A DNA stretch of 40,114 bases from 13-2-20CM-68-14 sp036378475 (GCA_036378475.1 DASUWJ010000037.1:1-40114), one strand, 5' to 3'; counted from the stretch's first letter, positions 1-8,646 are shown. Notes: generated by a model not told the origin, from the sequence alone. Numbers and translations are program-made.

Positions 1-1964
1 TCCCTCGCGCCCGCTTCGTCCTGCTCGTAGACGAAGCGAACGAAGCCCTCGATGTCGGTGCCGCGGAGCTCCTCGTAGGAGCGCGCCAGCCGCGCCAGCT
101 TGCGCAGGTTGGCGTAGCGCCGGCGGCCGTCCCACTGGGCGAGCACGGCCAGGTCGTAGTCGTGGGCGGCGACGATCTCCTCGCAGAGCCGCTCGAGCGA
201 GAGTGTCCGGGCGGCCGTGACGAGCCGTTCGAAGCGCTGACGAAAGGCCTGGAAGAGCCGCTCGTCTCGGGGTGCGACCCCGCTCGGAAGCGTGCGCTCG
301 AGCCCCTTGAAGAGCGGTCGCTTCGACGCGCTTCGGCGCAGGAGGACGAGCGCGTCGTTCGAGACACCGACCAAGGGTGAGGCGAGCACCGTCACGAGCG
401 CCTCGTCGTCGTAGCGGTTGTGCAGGAGCCGCAGATACGCGAGCAGGTCGGCGACCTGCTGCTGGCCGAAATAGCCGCGGCCGGTCATTCGGTAGGTCGG
501 CAGACCACGCGCCCGCAGCTCCTCCTCGTACCACTCCGCATCGGTGCCGGCCGCAAAGAGGAGCACGATCTCGCCCGGCTGGGCAGCCCCGGAATCGACG
601 AGCTCCTGTACGCGCTGCGCGACCGCCCGCGCCTCGCCGCGGCGCCAGTGGACGCCCGTCCCGGTGTAGCTCGCCTTGTCGGTGACGAGCAGCTCGACCG
701 GCGTGCCGAAGACCGGGTCCGGAAACTCGCCCGAGGCCGCGAGCGGCTGGAACTCGTCGCCGAAGTCGGCTCCGAAGAAGAAGTTGACCGCCGCCAGTAC
801 CTCGGGGCGCGAGCGGTAGTTCAGGGTCAGGGGCAAGAGCGCGCCGGCCTGCTCGCGGCGTTCGCGGAAGACGTGGACGTCGGCGTGGCGGAAGCCGTAG
901 ATCGACTGGAACTCGTCGCCGACGAAGAAGAGCTCCTCGCCGGCTAGCAGGTCGATCAGCTCGCATTGCAACCGGTTCGTGTCCTGAAACTCGTCCACCA
1001 TCACCGCGCGGAAGCGCCACTCTTCCCGCTGCCGGAGTTCGGCGTGCTCGCGCAGGAGGTCGCGGGCGTTCAGTTGCAGGTCTTCGAAATCGAGCCCGGC
1101 CTCGCGCTCCTTTGCCACCGCGTAGGCACGGGCGAAGGCCTCGAGCAGCTCCTGCAGAAGCTCGCGGTCGCGCTTCGCCAGCTCGTCGAGCGCGGCCTGC
1201 TCGACCGCTTTCCGAGCGGCCTCGTAGCTCGCAAACCGCTCGCGCGGTCCGCCCCGCGTCGCAAACGCGGACAGATCGAGCAGATCGTCGGCCCGCCGGT
1301 CGCGCTCGAGCAGCTCGAGCAGCCGCACGGCCTGGGCGCGCTGTTCCTCGTAGCCCTCTTCGTCGGCCAGGCAGCGGGCTGCCTCGCGGAGCGCGGCCAG
1401 CCGCTGCCCGAGCGCGGCGTCCTCGCCGACCTGGAGGTCGAGCGGGCGCCCCGCGGCCCGCAGCGTCTCGTAGACCCCGGTCAAAAGTCGGCGCAGCCCG
1501 CCGGACCCGTAGGTCGCGAGCAGCCGGAGCCGCCTCGGCTCGTCCCCGGCGCAGAACTCGGCGAGCGCCTCCTCGAAGGCCTCGCCGCGCAGCACGCGCG
1601 CCTGGCTGTCGTCGAGCACGCGGAAGCGCGGGTCGAGCCCGGCCGCAAACGGGTACGTCTTCAGCAAGCGGTGGCAGAAGCCGTGGATGGTCGAGATCCA
1701 GGCACCGTCGAGCTGGCGCGCCAGGTCGAACCGTCCGCGCTCGACGAGCTCACGCCGGATCCGGGTGCGGAGCTCGCCGGCGGCCCGCTCGGTGTAGGTG
1801 ATCACGAGCACGGAGCCCACGTCGAGGCCCTCGTCGCAGACGGCGTTCGCGAAGCGCTGCACGAGGACGAGCGTCTTGCCGGTCCCGGCCCCGGCCGAGA
1901 CGAACACGTGGCCCCGCGCGTCGATCGCGGCTCGCTGCTCGGGATTCGGCTCGCGCCGGCTCAT
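1..1964 (-). CDS. UvrD/AddA-like ATP-dependent helicase (partial, C-terminus beyond left edge)
   Basis: Superfamily 1A helicase, probably the helicase subunit of an AddAB/RecBCD-type complex that processes double-strand breaks. About 654 N-terminal residues are visible. A Q-motif (NPEQR, residues 7-11) precedes Walker A (AGAGTGKT, 24-31), then motif Ia (ITYTERAAGEL), Walker B (VDEFQD, 323-328), motif III (VGDEFQSIYGFR) and motif IV (NYRSRPEVL). Motifs V and VI and any C-terminal nuclease domain lie left of base 1. The ATG at 1964 overlaps the stop of the upstream nuclease gene by four bases (ATGA), so the two are translationally coupled. Pairing with an AddB-like protein is the main reason to prefer AddA over a UvrD or Rep helicase, but without the C-terminus the exact subfamily is inference. 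Confidence 0.9.
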   Translation of the reverse strand, partial: MSRREPNPEQRAAIDARGHVFVSAGAGTGKTLVLVQRFANAVCDEGLDVGSVLVITYTERAAGELRTRIRRELVERGRFDLARQLDGAWISTIHGFCHRLLKTYPFAAGLDPRFRVLDDSQARVLRGEAFEEALAEFCAGDEPRRLRLLATYGSGGLRRLLTGVYETLRAAGRPLDLQVGEDAALGQRLAALREAARCLADEEGYEEQRAQAVRLLELLERDRRADDLLDLSAFATRGGPRERFASYEAARKAVEQAALDELAKRDRELLQELLEAFARAYAVAKEREAGLDFEDLQLNARDLLREHAELRQREEWRFRAVMVDEFQDTNRLQCELIDLLAGEELFFVGDEFQSIYGFRHADVHVFRERREQAGALLPLTLNYRSRPEVLAAVNFFFGADFGDEFQPLAASGEFPDPVFGTPVELLVTDKASYTGTGVHWRRGEARAVAQRVQELVDSGAAQPGEIVLLFAAGTDAEWYEEELRARGLPTYRMTGRGYFGQQQVADLLAYLRLLHNRYDDEALVTVLASPLVGVSNDALVLLRRSASKRPLFKGLERTLPSGVAPRDERLFQAFRQRFERLVTAARTLSLERLCEEIVAAHDYDLAVLAQWDGRRRYANLRKLARLARSYEELRGTDIEGFVRFVYEQDEAGAR

Positions 1965-4897
1965 GCCCGCTTCACGCGGCACATCCGCCAAAGCTCGCAC
2001 CACGGAGGGCAGTCGCCCCCCTTGGGGTCGTGGACGACATCGCCGCCGCGAATCCGCTCGACGAAGCCGCGAGCCAGCTCCTGCGCGCGCTCGACCTGGG
2101 CCCAGAAGGCTTCCTCGTCCAGGTAGTCGTGGCGCGAGAAGCCCGGTACCCCGTCTTCCTTGGCCTCCGCGCGCAGGAGGCCCCGCGCATCACGCTTGCC
2201 CGAGAGGGCCCGATAGATGCCCCCGAGCGGCTCGACGCCGACGAGGTCACGCAGGACGAGCATGTAGAGCGGAATCTGGAGCTTCAGCTCGGACTCGATC
2301 TGCGCGGCGGAGTGGGCGGTCTTGCCCGACTTGTAGTCCTGCACGATCCCGCGCGCACTGAAGGGGTCGAGGTCGATCCGGTCGATCTTTCCCGAGAGCG
2401 TGAAACCGCCGAGCTCGAGCCCACGCTGGAGCTCCTGCGGCGAGCGTTCCGAGCCGAACGAGAGCTCGAAGCGGCGCGGGACGAGCTGCAGCTCCGAGGC
2501 GGCCTCGTCGCGGACGAACTGTTCGAGGTCCCGCAGCAGTCCCTGCTCGAGCTCGAGGCGCTGCAGCTCGGTCAGCTCCATGCGGACGCCCTCGATCGCC
2601 TCCGCCAGGCACTCGCGCAGGAAGACGAGCGCCTCGTCTACCTGCTCGGGGCCGATGAGCTCGACTCCGAGCCGCTTCGGCACCCCGACGAAGAACTTGT
2701 GCAGCGCCGAGTGGGCAACCTGGCCCCGTAGGCGCGGGTCGACCTGCTGATCGATCGTGCGGGGGCCGATCACCCGGTCGATGAACCAGATCGAGGAACA
2801 GTCGGCGAACGTCTCGAGCTCGGTGACGCCGAAGCTCGTCCTCGCCGCGAGCTCCTCGAGTACGAGCGGGTGCGCCAGCCGGGTCGGCCGCTCGAAGGCC
2901 CCAAGCGCGCGCTCGAGACGACGCTCCCAGCCGTTTCCAGCGGCAAGCGCGCCCGCCAGCTCGGGCTCGCGTGGGGCGAGCGCGGCGACCGCACGGAGGC
3001 GTTCGCGCTCGCTCGGGGCATCCTCGACCGGCCACGTCAGCGCCGAGAGCGGCCGGCGTTTGGTCGCCCTGCGCACCTCGTCGCCGGCGAAGAGCCCGCG
3101 CACCTCGTCCCAAAACGGACTCGGCTCGCGCGGCGCGCCCTCGTCGCTCGCCGCCTCGCGCACGAGGTAGAGCCGCGTGGTCGCCCGCGTGCAGGCCGTG
3201 TAGAAGAGGTAGCGGTCGCGCTCGACCGGGTCTGGCTTCGCCAGCCGCGAGCGCGACAGGCGGGCGTCGAGCTCGCGCCGTGCCTCGTCGTCCAGGAAGG
3301 GCGAGCTGTCACCGCGGCGAGGCAGCGCTCCTTCCTCGAGCCCGAGCAAAAAGACGGTCTCGTAGCGCCGCGTGCGGACGCGCAGGAGATCGACGACGTC
3401 CACCCGGCCGGCCTCGGACGAGCCCCCGTGGATCGAGGGACACGTCGTGCGCTCGAGCGCCGCCAGCACCTCGTCTGCCGTCAGCGAACCGCCGAGTGAG
3501 AGCCAGCCTGCGAGCTCGTCGGCGAGCTTCGAGAGCGCCTCGAAGGCACGCAGGTCCTGGCGCGACTCCTCGTCGAGCGGCGGCGACTCCAGGGCGTGGG
3601 CGGCGCGGAGCATGAAGCGCGCCAGATCACGCATCGCCTCGAGCGGGCTTCGCGCCTTGCGCAGGAGCTCGAGGGGCGGCAGCGGCTGGCCGTCCCGCAG
3701 GCGCATCGTCTCCTCTTCGCTTCGCGCACCCGTCTCGACCGCCCGCCCCCGCAGCCGCCCTTCGATCCAGTCCACGCTCGAGCGGGCGAGTCCCGAGTAC
3801 GGTGAGCGCAGGAAGCCGTAGAGCTCGCGGCGCCCGCCGTCCTGCCACGCGAAACGAAGCAGCGACAGAAGGGCGCGGCCGAACGCGGTCTGGCCAAGCG
3901 TCAGCCGGCCCTCGATCGCGTAGGGCACACCGAGCGAGCCGAGCGCCGTCTCGAGGGGCGCGCGGTAGCGCTCGACCCGGGGGCAGACAAGCGCAATCTG
4001 GTCGGGTGGGCTGCCGGAGCGAATCAGCGCCAGGAGCTCGTCCGCGACGAGCTCGAGCGTCCCGCGGCGGCCCGCGCCCTCGAGGAAGCGAATCGTCCCC
4101 TTGAGCTCGGGTGCATCCGGTTCGGACTCGGAGAAAAGCGACCGCTCCAGGTGGGCAAGCGCCGGCGGCCGCTCCTCGGGCCGCGGCGGCAGCTCCTCGA
4201 TCCTGGGCCGCGCGAGCTCAGAGAGGTCGGCCGCGGTCCGCTCAAGCGAGGCGAACGCCGGCCGGCCCGGCTCGTAGGGCAGCGAGACGGTCACCTCCGA
4301 ACGGCCCGCGAAGCCCTGCAAAAGCGCCCATTGGGCTCCGGTCAGATCCTCGAATCCGTAGGCGAAGACGGGACGGCCATCCCAGGCGCCGAGCTCGCCG
4401 GCGAGGTGCTCCGCTGCCTCGCGGCGCCCAAGATCGCGATCCCAGAGACCGAGCTCGTCGAGCTCGACGCGATACTCACCGTACAGCGCCGCCAGCTCGC
4501 CGCCGAGCTCGGTTGCCTCGACGAGGCCGGATTCGAGCTCCCCGAACGCGGCCGCGAGGTCGTCCGCGAAGCCGCTGAAGCGCGCCGAGCGCGTCCAGCC
4601 GTTCAGCCGAACCCGGGCAAGAACTCGGCGGACAATCAGCGCTCGCTGGGCATCCGTCGCGACGGGACGGCGGTCGGCGACCCCCTCCGCGAGCCGTTCG
4701 AAGACGTCGTCGAAGGTGCCGATCTCTCCACCGACGAGGGCTCCCGCCTGAGCCAGGAGCTCGCGCTCCACACGGTCGACGTCCGACCGGTTCGGCACGA
4801 TCAAGACGGGTTCGCGCGGAAGCGCATCCAGATAGCGCTCCAGCAGGAGGGCGACCTTTCCCGCGTTGGCGGGGCCCGCGATCAGCGTCAGGGCCAT
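1961..4897 (-). CDS. AddB-like PD-(D/E)XK exonuclease with Fe-S cysteines
   Basis: 978-aa subunit of an AddAB-type helicase-nuclease for break resection. The C-terminal nuclease domain shows the RecB-family signature: G-K-I-D-R-I-D around residue 837 and D-Y-K (854-856). Four cysteines that in AddB hold a 4Fe-4S cluster are present: Cys700 (ADCSSIW) before the nuclease core and Cys963, Cys967 and Cys973 at the extreme C-terminus. The N-terminus has a P-loop-like GPANAGKV (residues 8-15) in which the usual Thr/Ser after Lys is Val, so ATP binding here is doubtful. A TACCAT hexamer six bases before the ATG suggests a leaderless start. The gene overlaps the downstream helicase by 4 bp. The family is clear; formal equivalence to Bacillus AddB is inferred. 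Confidence 0.88.
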   Translation of the reverse strand: MALTLIAGPANAGKVALLLERYLDALPREPVLIVPNRSDVDRVERELLAQAGALVGGEIGTFDDVFERLAEGVADRRPVATDAQRALIVRRVLARVRLNGWTRSARFSGFADDLAAAFGELESGLVEATELGGELAALYGEYRVELDELGLWDRDLGRREAAEHLAGELGAWDGRPVFAYGFEDLTGAQWALLQGFAGRSEVTVSLPYEPGRPAFASLERTAADLSELARPRIEELPPRPEERPPALAHLERSLFSESEPDAPELKGTIRFLEGAGRRGTLELVADELLALIRSGSPPDQIALVCPRVERYRAPLETALGSLGVPYAIEGRLTLGQTAFGRALLSLLRFAWQDGGRRELYGFLRSPYSGLARSSVDWIEGRLRGRAVETGARSEEETMRLRDGQPLPPLELLRKARSPLEAMRDLARFMLRAAHALESPPLDEESRQDLRAFEALSKLADELAGWLSLGGSLTADEVLAALERTTCPSIHGGSSEAGRVDVVDLLRVRTRRYETVFLLGLEEGALPRRGDSSPFLDDEARRELDARLSRSRLAKPDPVERDRYLFYTACTRATTRLYLVREAASDEGAPREPSPFWDEVRGLFAGDEVRRATKRRPLSALTWPVEDAPSERERLRAVAALAPREPELAGALAAGNGWERRLERALGAFERPTRLAHPLVLEELAARTSFGVTELETFADCSSIWFIDRVIGPRTIDQQVDPRLRGQVAHSALHKFFVGVPKRLGVELIGPEQVDEALVFLRECLAEAIEGVRMELTELQRLELEQGLLRDLEQFVRDEAASELQLVPRRFELSFGSERSPQELQRGLELGGFTLSGKIDRIDLDPFSARGIVQDYKSGKTAHSAAQIESELKLQIPLYMLVLRDLVGVEPLGGIYRALSGKRDARGLLRAEAKEDGVPGFSRHDYLDEEAFWAQVERAQELARGFVERIRGGDVVHDPKGGDCPPWCELWRMCRVKRA

Positions 4898-4903
4898 CGG
4901 CCC

Positions 4904-4909
4904 ATGGTA
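4904..4909 (-). promoter_or_regulatory. -10 element (TACCAT) of the addB-like gene, leaderless geometry
   Basis: TACCAT lies six bases upstream of the ATG, so transcription should begin at or within a base or two of the start codon. It overlaps one arm of an inverted repeat (GGTAG-N5-CTACC, 4906-4920) that could be an operator. Confidence 0.5.
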
Positions 4910-4983
4910 GTCCTGCTACCTGACGGGCCTGCCCACGTTTTTTTCGGTTAGAGCGCGAAAGTTGGCGCCCCCGCTTGCCGCTT

Positions 4984-5181
4984 CTACGCGGCGACGGCCT
5001 TCGGCCGGCGGCCGCGCCGTGCCGTTGCGTGGCCCGGCATCCCGCTGGCACAGTTTTCGCACAGGTCGGCCTGCTTTGAGCCACGGCGCGCGTCGGAATA
5101 GTTGATGCGCATCGTGGCGCCTTTACTCGCGTCAATTTCCTTGGCGCAGTTGTCACATACTAGGACGGTCTTGCGAGCCAT
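4984..5181 (-). CDS. Small zinc-ribbon protein with basic RGRRPK tail
   Basis: 65-aa protein with two CxxC pairs (Cys9/Cys12 in CDNC, Cys41/Cys44 in CENC) expected to bind one zinc, followed by a basic tail (ARRGRRPKAVAA) resembling an AT-hook. This suggests a nucleic-acid-binding factor. No characterised family is recognised. An AAAGGAGAT Shine-Dalgarno seven bases before the ATG and a good promoter upstream (5214-5243) make it a real, probably well-expressed gene despite its size. It lies 86 bp upstream of the addB-like gene on the same strand and downstream of topoisomerase IB. A DNA-associated role is inference from composition and neighbours only. Confidence 0.8.
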   Translation of the reverse strand: MARKTVLVCDNCAKEIDASKGATMRINYSDARRGSKQADLCENCASGMPGHATARRGRRPKAVAA

Positions 5182-5213
5182 GATTCGATCTCCTTTACCT
5201 AGAGGGGGACGAG

Positions 5214-5243
5214 ATCCTAAACGAAACGAGAATGGAATCCTAA
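5214..5243 (-). promoter_or_regulatory. Promoter of the zinc-ribbon gene (TTAGGA-N18-TAGGAT)
   Basis: A -35-like TTAGGA (5243-5238) and -10 TAGGAT (5219-5214) are separated by 18 bp and overlap the 3' end of the topoisomerase gene. The predicted start would give a leader of about 26 nt carrying the AAAGGAGAT ribosome site. This contrasts with the leaderless genes elsewhere in the window. Confidence 0.45.
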
Positions 5244-6256
5244 GCAGCTTTGCGCGCGCGGCGAATTCGCCACGAGCGGAGCAGGCTGACGAGGGCCAGC
5301 TCTTCCCGATTCAGACCCGTGTCCTTGCCGCCGAGGACACGTAAATGCCGAGGACGAAAATCCTCGATCGTTCTCCCATCGAGGTACTGGTCGACAACGG
5401 CAGGACTGACGTATGAGGAACGGGCCACGGCGGGTGTATTGCCGAGCCGTTCACCGACCGAGCGCATTACCGCCGCCACCGCGCGCTTCGCCTCCTTCTC
5501 GGTCTCGGCAGGGCCGCGCTCGGCAAGCGCAGTCGCGGCGATCAGCGTGCCTCCCCAGGTGCGGAAGTCCTTCGCGGTGAATTCGTCGCCCAGAAAGCTG
5601 CCGATGTACTCGTTGAGGCGGCGAGCCGTCAGGCTGTAGAGCTCGCCCTCGAGCCGGTAGCGAAAGAGACGGCGCCCGCCCGGGACCCTGAGCAGCACCT
5701 TGATCGCCTCGGCCAGTTCGGCGTCGACGAGCGCCGTCCGCACCCAGATCTTGTGCTTGGCCCGAAAGCGAAAGGCGATCCGGCTCCCCCGGACGCTGAC
5801 GTGGCTCTTGCGAAGGGTCGTGATCCCGAATGTCTTGTGTGCTTTCGTGTAGCGCTCCTCGCCGACCCGGAACCAGCCGAGATTGATCAGTCGAACCGCC
5901 ACGGCACAGGTCCATTCCGGTGCGAGCGGCTCGAGCTCGATGTGCTCGGACATCGCCTCGCGAAAGGCAGGCAGCGAGTCGGCAAAACGAATCAGCCGGT
6001 CGAATTTCGCCTCTTCTTGGGCGGCGCGGAAGTCGGGGTGGTAGATGTACTGGCGCCGACCCGCGGCATCCACTCCCGTCGCCTGGAGCTTGGCGCCGGG
6101 CCGGGGCGAGATCCAGACCTCCTTCCAGGCCGGCGGGATCACGAGCGCCTGGATCCGCTCGAGCTTCGCCGTCTCGGTGATCCGCCGGCCCTGCCCGTCG
6201 ATGTAGCGGAAATGCCGTCGCGAACCGACCCGTGTCCAGCCTCCTCTTCTCGTCAC
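5240..6256 (-). CDS. DNA topoisomerase IB (eukaryotic/poxvirus-like)
   Basis: 338-aa type IB topoisomerase that relaxes supercoils through a 3'-phosphotyrosyl intermediate. The N-terminal substrate-binding domain (GSRRHFRYIDG, then IPPAWKEVWI and ATGVDAAGRRQYIYHP) matches bacterial TopIB. The catalytic domain carries FRVGEERY with the active-site Arg, RKSHV with the catalytic Lys region, KDFRTWGGT, and the nucleophile Tyr282 in SSYVSP. I chose the GTG at 6256 (MTRRGGWTRVGS) because AAAGGG lies six bases upstream and the product matches the family N-terminus. An in-frame TTG at 6298 would add 14 residues but would run almost into the divergent gene at 6315. Confidence 0.92.
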   Translation of the reverse strand: MTRRGGWTRVGSRRHFRYIDGQGRRITETAKLERIQALVIPPAWKEVWISPRPGAKLQATGVDAAGRRQYIYHPDFRAAQEEAKFDRLIRFADSLPAFREAMSEHIELEPLAPEWTCAVAVRLINLGWFRVGEERYTKAHKTFGITTLRKSHVSVRGSRIAFRFRAKHKIWVRTALVDAELAEAIKVLLRVPGGRRLFRYRLEGELYSLTARRLNEYIGSFLGDEFTAKDFRTWGGTLIAATALAERGPAETEKEAKRAVAAVMRSVGERLGNTPAVARSSYVSPAVVDQYLDGRTIEDFRPRHLRVLGGKDTGLNREELALVSLLRSWRIRRARKAA

Positions 6257-6299
6257 GCCTCGCCCTTTAGCCGCTGGCGGCGACCCGTAATCCCGCAAC

Positions 6300-6305
6300 T
6301 ACAAT
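6300..6305 (+). promoter_or_regulatory. -10 element (TACAAT) of the dehydrogenase gene
   Basis: A near-consensus TACAAT ends nine bases before the ATG at 6315, predicting a leaderless or 1-3 nt leader transcript. No Shine-Dalgarno sequence is present in the interval. Confidence 0.55.
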
Positions 6306-6314
6306 CGCCCGCCT

Positions 6315-7385
6315 ATGGACACGAAGGCGATCGTCGTCTTGGAAGGCGACGACACAGGCCAGGAACTGCTCGAGGAAGCGCTGCGGGTCCTCGCCGCCGA
6401 CGTGAGCGGAGTCCAGCTCGAGTTACGGCGCTTCGACCTGTCGCTCGAGTCGCGGCGCGCGACCCGTAATCAGGTCGTCCACGAGGCGGCCAAGGCGCTC
6501 GTCTCTGCGGGCCTGGGCCTGAAGGCGGCGACGGTGACGCCGGAGGGCGCCGAGGATGTCGGCTCGCCGAACCGGATCCTGCGCGAGGAGATCGGTGGCC
6601 GGGTGATCGTCCGCACCGGCCGGCGGATCCCCGGCATCGCCCCGCTCGGGGGCGTCCATTCCCCGATCTCGGTCGTCCGGATGGCGGTCGGGGATGCCTA
6701 CGGCGCCACCGAGTGGCGTGAAGGCGAGGGGGAGGCGGAGCTGGCCTTCCGGACGGAGCGGATCGAGCGTTCGGTCTGCCGTGCCGTCGCGGAGTTTGCC
6801 TTCCAGCTCGCCGAGCGCACCGCCGCGAAGGTCTTCGGTGGGCCGAAGTACACGGTCAGCCCACTCTACGAGGGGATGCTGAAGGAGGAGATGGACGCGG
6901 CCGCGGAGCGGCATCCCGCCGTGCGCTACGAGCCGCAGCTGATCGACGCGACGTTCGCGCTCCTGCTCTCCTCGAGCGGGGATCCGCTCGTGATCCCCTC
7001 GTTGAACCGAGACGGCGACATCCTCTCCGACCTGGTGCTCCCCCTCTTCGGCTCGATCGCGGGCTCAGAATCGCTCGTGATCGCACTCGACGAGGGGCTC
7101 GAGCCGCGGGTGGTGATGGCCGAGGCGGCCCACGGCACCGCCCCCTCCCTGCGGGGCAAGAATGTCGCCAACCCGATGGGGATGATCTTGGCCGCCGCGG
7201 CGCTCCTCGGCTACGGCGACGAGCGCGCGCGGACGGCTGCGCGCGCGATTCGCGAGGCCTGCCTCGAGGCCGTGAGCGACGGGGTCCGAACCGCCGACCT
7301 CGGCGGCCAGGCGGGCACGACGGAGTTCACGGACGAGGTGATCAGAAGGACGCGCTCGAAGCTCGAGGTCTGGGGCTCGCTCTAG
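6315..7385 (+). CDS. Isocitrate/isopropylmalate dehydrogenase family protein (divergent)
   Basis: 356-aa NAD(P)-dependent beta-decarboxylating dehydrogenase. Family marks are the substrate-loop region SPNRILREEIGGRVIVRTG, GDAYGATEW, and the cofactor segment AEAAHGTAPSLRGKNVANPMG. The stretch LKAATVTPEG-SPN resembles the dimeric eukaryotic-type NADP isocitrate dehydrogenases (KCATITPD-SPNGT), while the HGTAPxxxGKxxANP segment is of the bacterial IDH/IPMDH type. The substrate (isocitrate, isopropylmalate, tartrate or other) cannot be read from sequence alone. It is a single gene, divergent from topoisomerase IB and convergent with the HD-GYP gene. Confidence 0.85.
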   Translation: MDTKAIVVLEGDDTGQELLEEALRVLAADVSGVQLELRRFDLSLESRRATRNQVVHEAAKALVSAGLGLKAATVTPEGAEDVGSPNRILREEIGGRVIVRTGRRIPGIAPLGGVHSPISVVRMAVGDAYGATEWREGEGEAELAFRTERIERSVCRAVAEFAFQLAERTAAKVFGGPKYTVSPLYEGMLKEEMDAAAERHPAVRYEPQLIDATFALLLSSSGDPLVIPSLNRDGDILSDLVLPLFGSIAGSESLVIALDEGLEPRVVMAEAAHGTAPSLRGKNVANPMGMILAAAALLGYGDERARTAARAIREACLEAVSDGVRTADLGGQAGTTEFTDEVIRRTRSKLEVWGSL

Positions 7386-7401
7386 CCGGACGGAATCGCC
7401 C

Positions 7402-7416
7402 GCCCGCCCGGCGGGC
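7402..7416. terminator. GC-rich dyad between convergent genes
   Basis: GCCCGCC-C-GGCGGGC is a perfect inverted repeat 16 bp after the dehydrogenase stop and 30 bp beyond the HD-GYP stop. It can form a short stem but has no T-tract on either side, so it is at best a weak bidirectional terminator. Confidence 0.3.
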
Positions 7417-7446
7417 AAAGCGACCGAGGAGTCGTCCTCGCCCGTC

Positions 7447-8019
7447 CTAGCCGTCGGCGGCCAGGGGCCGGGCGGTCTGAAGGGTGCCGAGGCCGATGAA
7501 GACCTGAGCGATCGCGGGGTCGAACTGCGAGCCCGCGCAGCGGGCGATCTCGGCGAAGGCCTCCGGCGTAGACAGCAGCGGGCAGTACGGACGCGGCGAG
7601 GTCATGGCGTCGAAGGCGTCGGCCAGCGCCAGCACCCTCGCCTCGAGCGGAATCGCCCCGGCCCTACACCCGAACGGGTAGCCGCGCCCGTCCCAGCGCT
7701 CGTGATGGAAGAGGACGCTCGGGATCGCGAATCGGAAATCGGGCAGCCTGGAGAGCAGCCGCATGCCGGCGGCGGGATGGCGGCGGATCTCGGCGAGCTC
7801 GCCCTCGCTCAGCCGGCCCGGCTTGCTCCAGATCTCGTCGGCCACCGCGAGCTTGCCGAGATCGTGCAGAAGCGCGCCGATTCGAAGCCTGCGTATGCGC
7901 TCGCCGCCCCAGCCGAGCCGGAGCGCGACCGCCTCCGCCAGCTCGCCGACCCTGGCGCCGTGTCCGCGCATATAGGGGCGGGCATCAACTGCCTCACAGA
8001 GCCCTGCCAGCATCCCCAC
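7447..8019 (-). CDS. Stand-alone HD-GYP domain phosphodiesterase
   Basis: 190-aa protein made only of an HD-GYP domain. The metal-binding HD pair is His52-Asp53 (LHDLGK), and the hallmark HHERWDGRGYP begins at His105, with a downstream ALADAFDAM segment. HD-GYP enzymes hydrolyse cyclic di-GMP or related nucleotides. No sensor, receiver or membrane domain is fused, unlike many homologues. The start could be GTG 8019 or ATG 8013; neither has a clear ribosome site. It follows the DedA gene by 36 bp in the same direction. Activity is expected because the key residues are intact; the substrate is inferred. Confidence 0.88.
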   Translation of the reverse strand: MGMLAGLCEAVDARPYMRGHGARVGELAEAVALRLGWGGERIRRLRIGALLHDLGKLAVADEIWSKPGRLSEGELAEIRRHPAAGMRLLSRLPDFRFAIPSVLFHHERWDGRGYPFGCRAGAIPLEARVLALADAFDAMTSPRPYCPLLSTPEAFAEIARCAGSQFDPAIAQVFIGLGTLQTARPLAADG

Positions 8020-8055
8020 GGCGGAAGGAGTTCAAGCCGGCGCCCCGGATCCCTG

Positions 8056-8634
8056 CTAGGACTCGCCTCGCAGCAGGCGGCGCCGCCAGTAGTGCTGGGC
8101 CGCGAAGGCGATCCCGGCGGCAACGACTACGGCGAGCCCCGCCACCAGGCCGTACCGGCCGACCGCGTCGCCGACGTAGTAGGCCGCGAGCCCGATCACG
8201 ATCGCCCAGAGGATGCTTCCCGCCGTGTTCCAGAGCGCGAAGCGAGCGAGGGACATGCGGCTGAACCCGGCCAGGAGCGATGCGGTCATCCGGATCAGGG
8301 GCAGGAACCGGGCGAAGAAGACCGTCTTCGAGCCGTGACGGCGAAAGAACCGCTCGGAGGCAGGCAAGACGCGCTGCTCGAAGCGCTCAAGCAGCCGCCA
8401 GCGCCCGATCAGCTCGCGGCCGCCCTTCCGCCCCGCGAGGTAGCCACCGATGCCCCCCACCGAGGCTGCGGCCGCGGCGACGGCGATCACGACCGTTATG
8501 TCGAAATGACCTCGCTGGGCGAGAACCGCGGCGCCGATCAGCGCCGTCTCCCCGGGGACCGGCAGGCCGAGCGTCTCGAGCGCGATGATCGCGAACATCA
8601 ACGGCAAACCGAGGGTGTCGACCAGATGGGTCAA
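8056..8634 (-). CDS. DedA-family integral membrane protein
   Basis: 192-aa SNARE-associated/DedA (VTT) membrane protein; members are implicated in lipid flipping and membrane-potential homeostasis. The N-terminal re-entrant segment (ETLGLPVPGETALIGAA) and the conserved FFARFLPLIRMTASLLAG and WNTAGSILWA segments are clear, with several hydrophobic helices and a basic C-terminus. The start is TTG at 8634, six bases after TAGACT, so a leaderless TTG start is likely. The TAG of that hexamer is also the stop codon of the upstream acetyltransferase. Confidence 0.9.
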   Translation of the reverse strand: MTHLVDTLGLPLMFAIIALETLGLPVPGETALIGAAVLAQRGHFDITVVIAVAAAAASVGGIGGYLAGRKGGRELIGRWRLLERFEQRVLPASERFFRRHGSKTVFFARFLPLIRMTASLLAGFSRMSLARFALWNTAGSILWAIVIGLAAYYVGDAVGRYGLVAGLAVVVAAGIAFAAQHYWRRRLLRGES

Positions 8635-8640
8635 GCGGCC

Positions 8641-8646
8641 AGTCTA
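8641..8646 (-). promoter_or_regulatory. -10 element (TAGACT) of the DedA gene, overlapping the upstream stop codon
   Basis: TAGACT sits six bases before the TTG start. Its first three bases are the TAG stop codon of the acetyltransferase gene. Confidence 0.4.

Noticed and set aside
966..2731. Plus-strand open frames opposite the addA/addB-like genes
   Set aside because: They run through the Walker and nuclease motifs of the minus-strand genes and show no family features.
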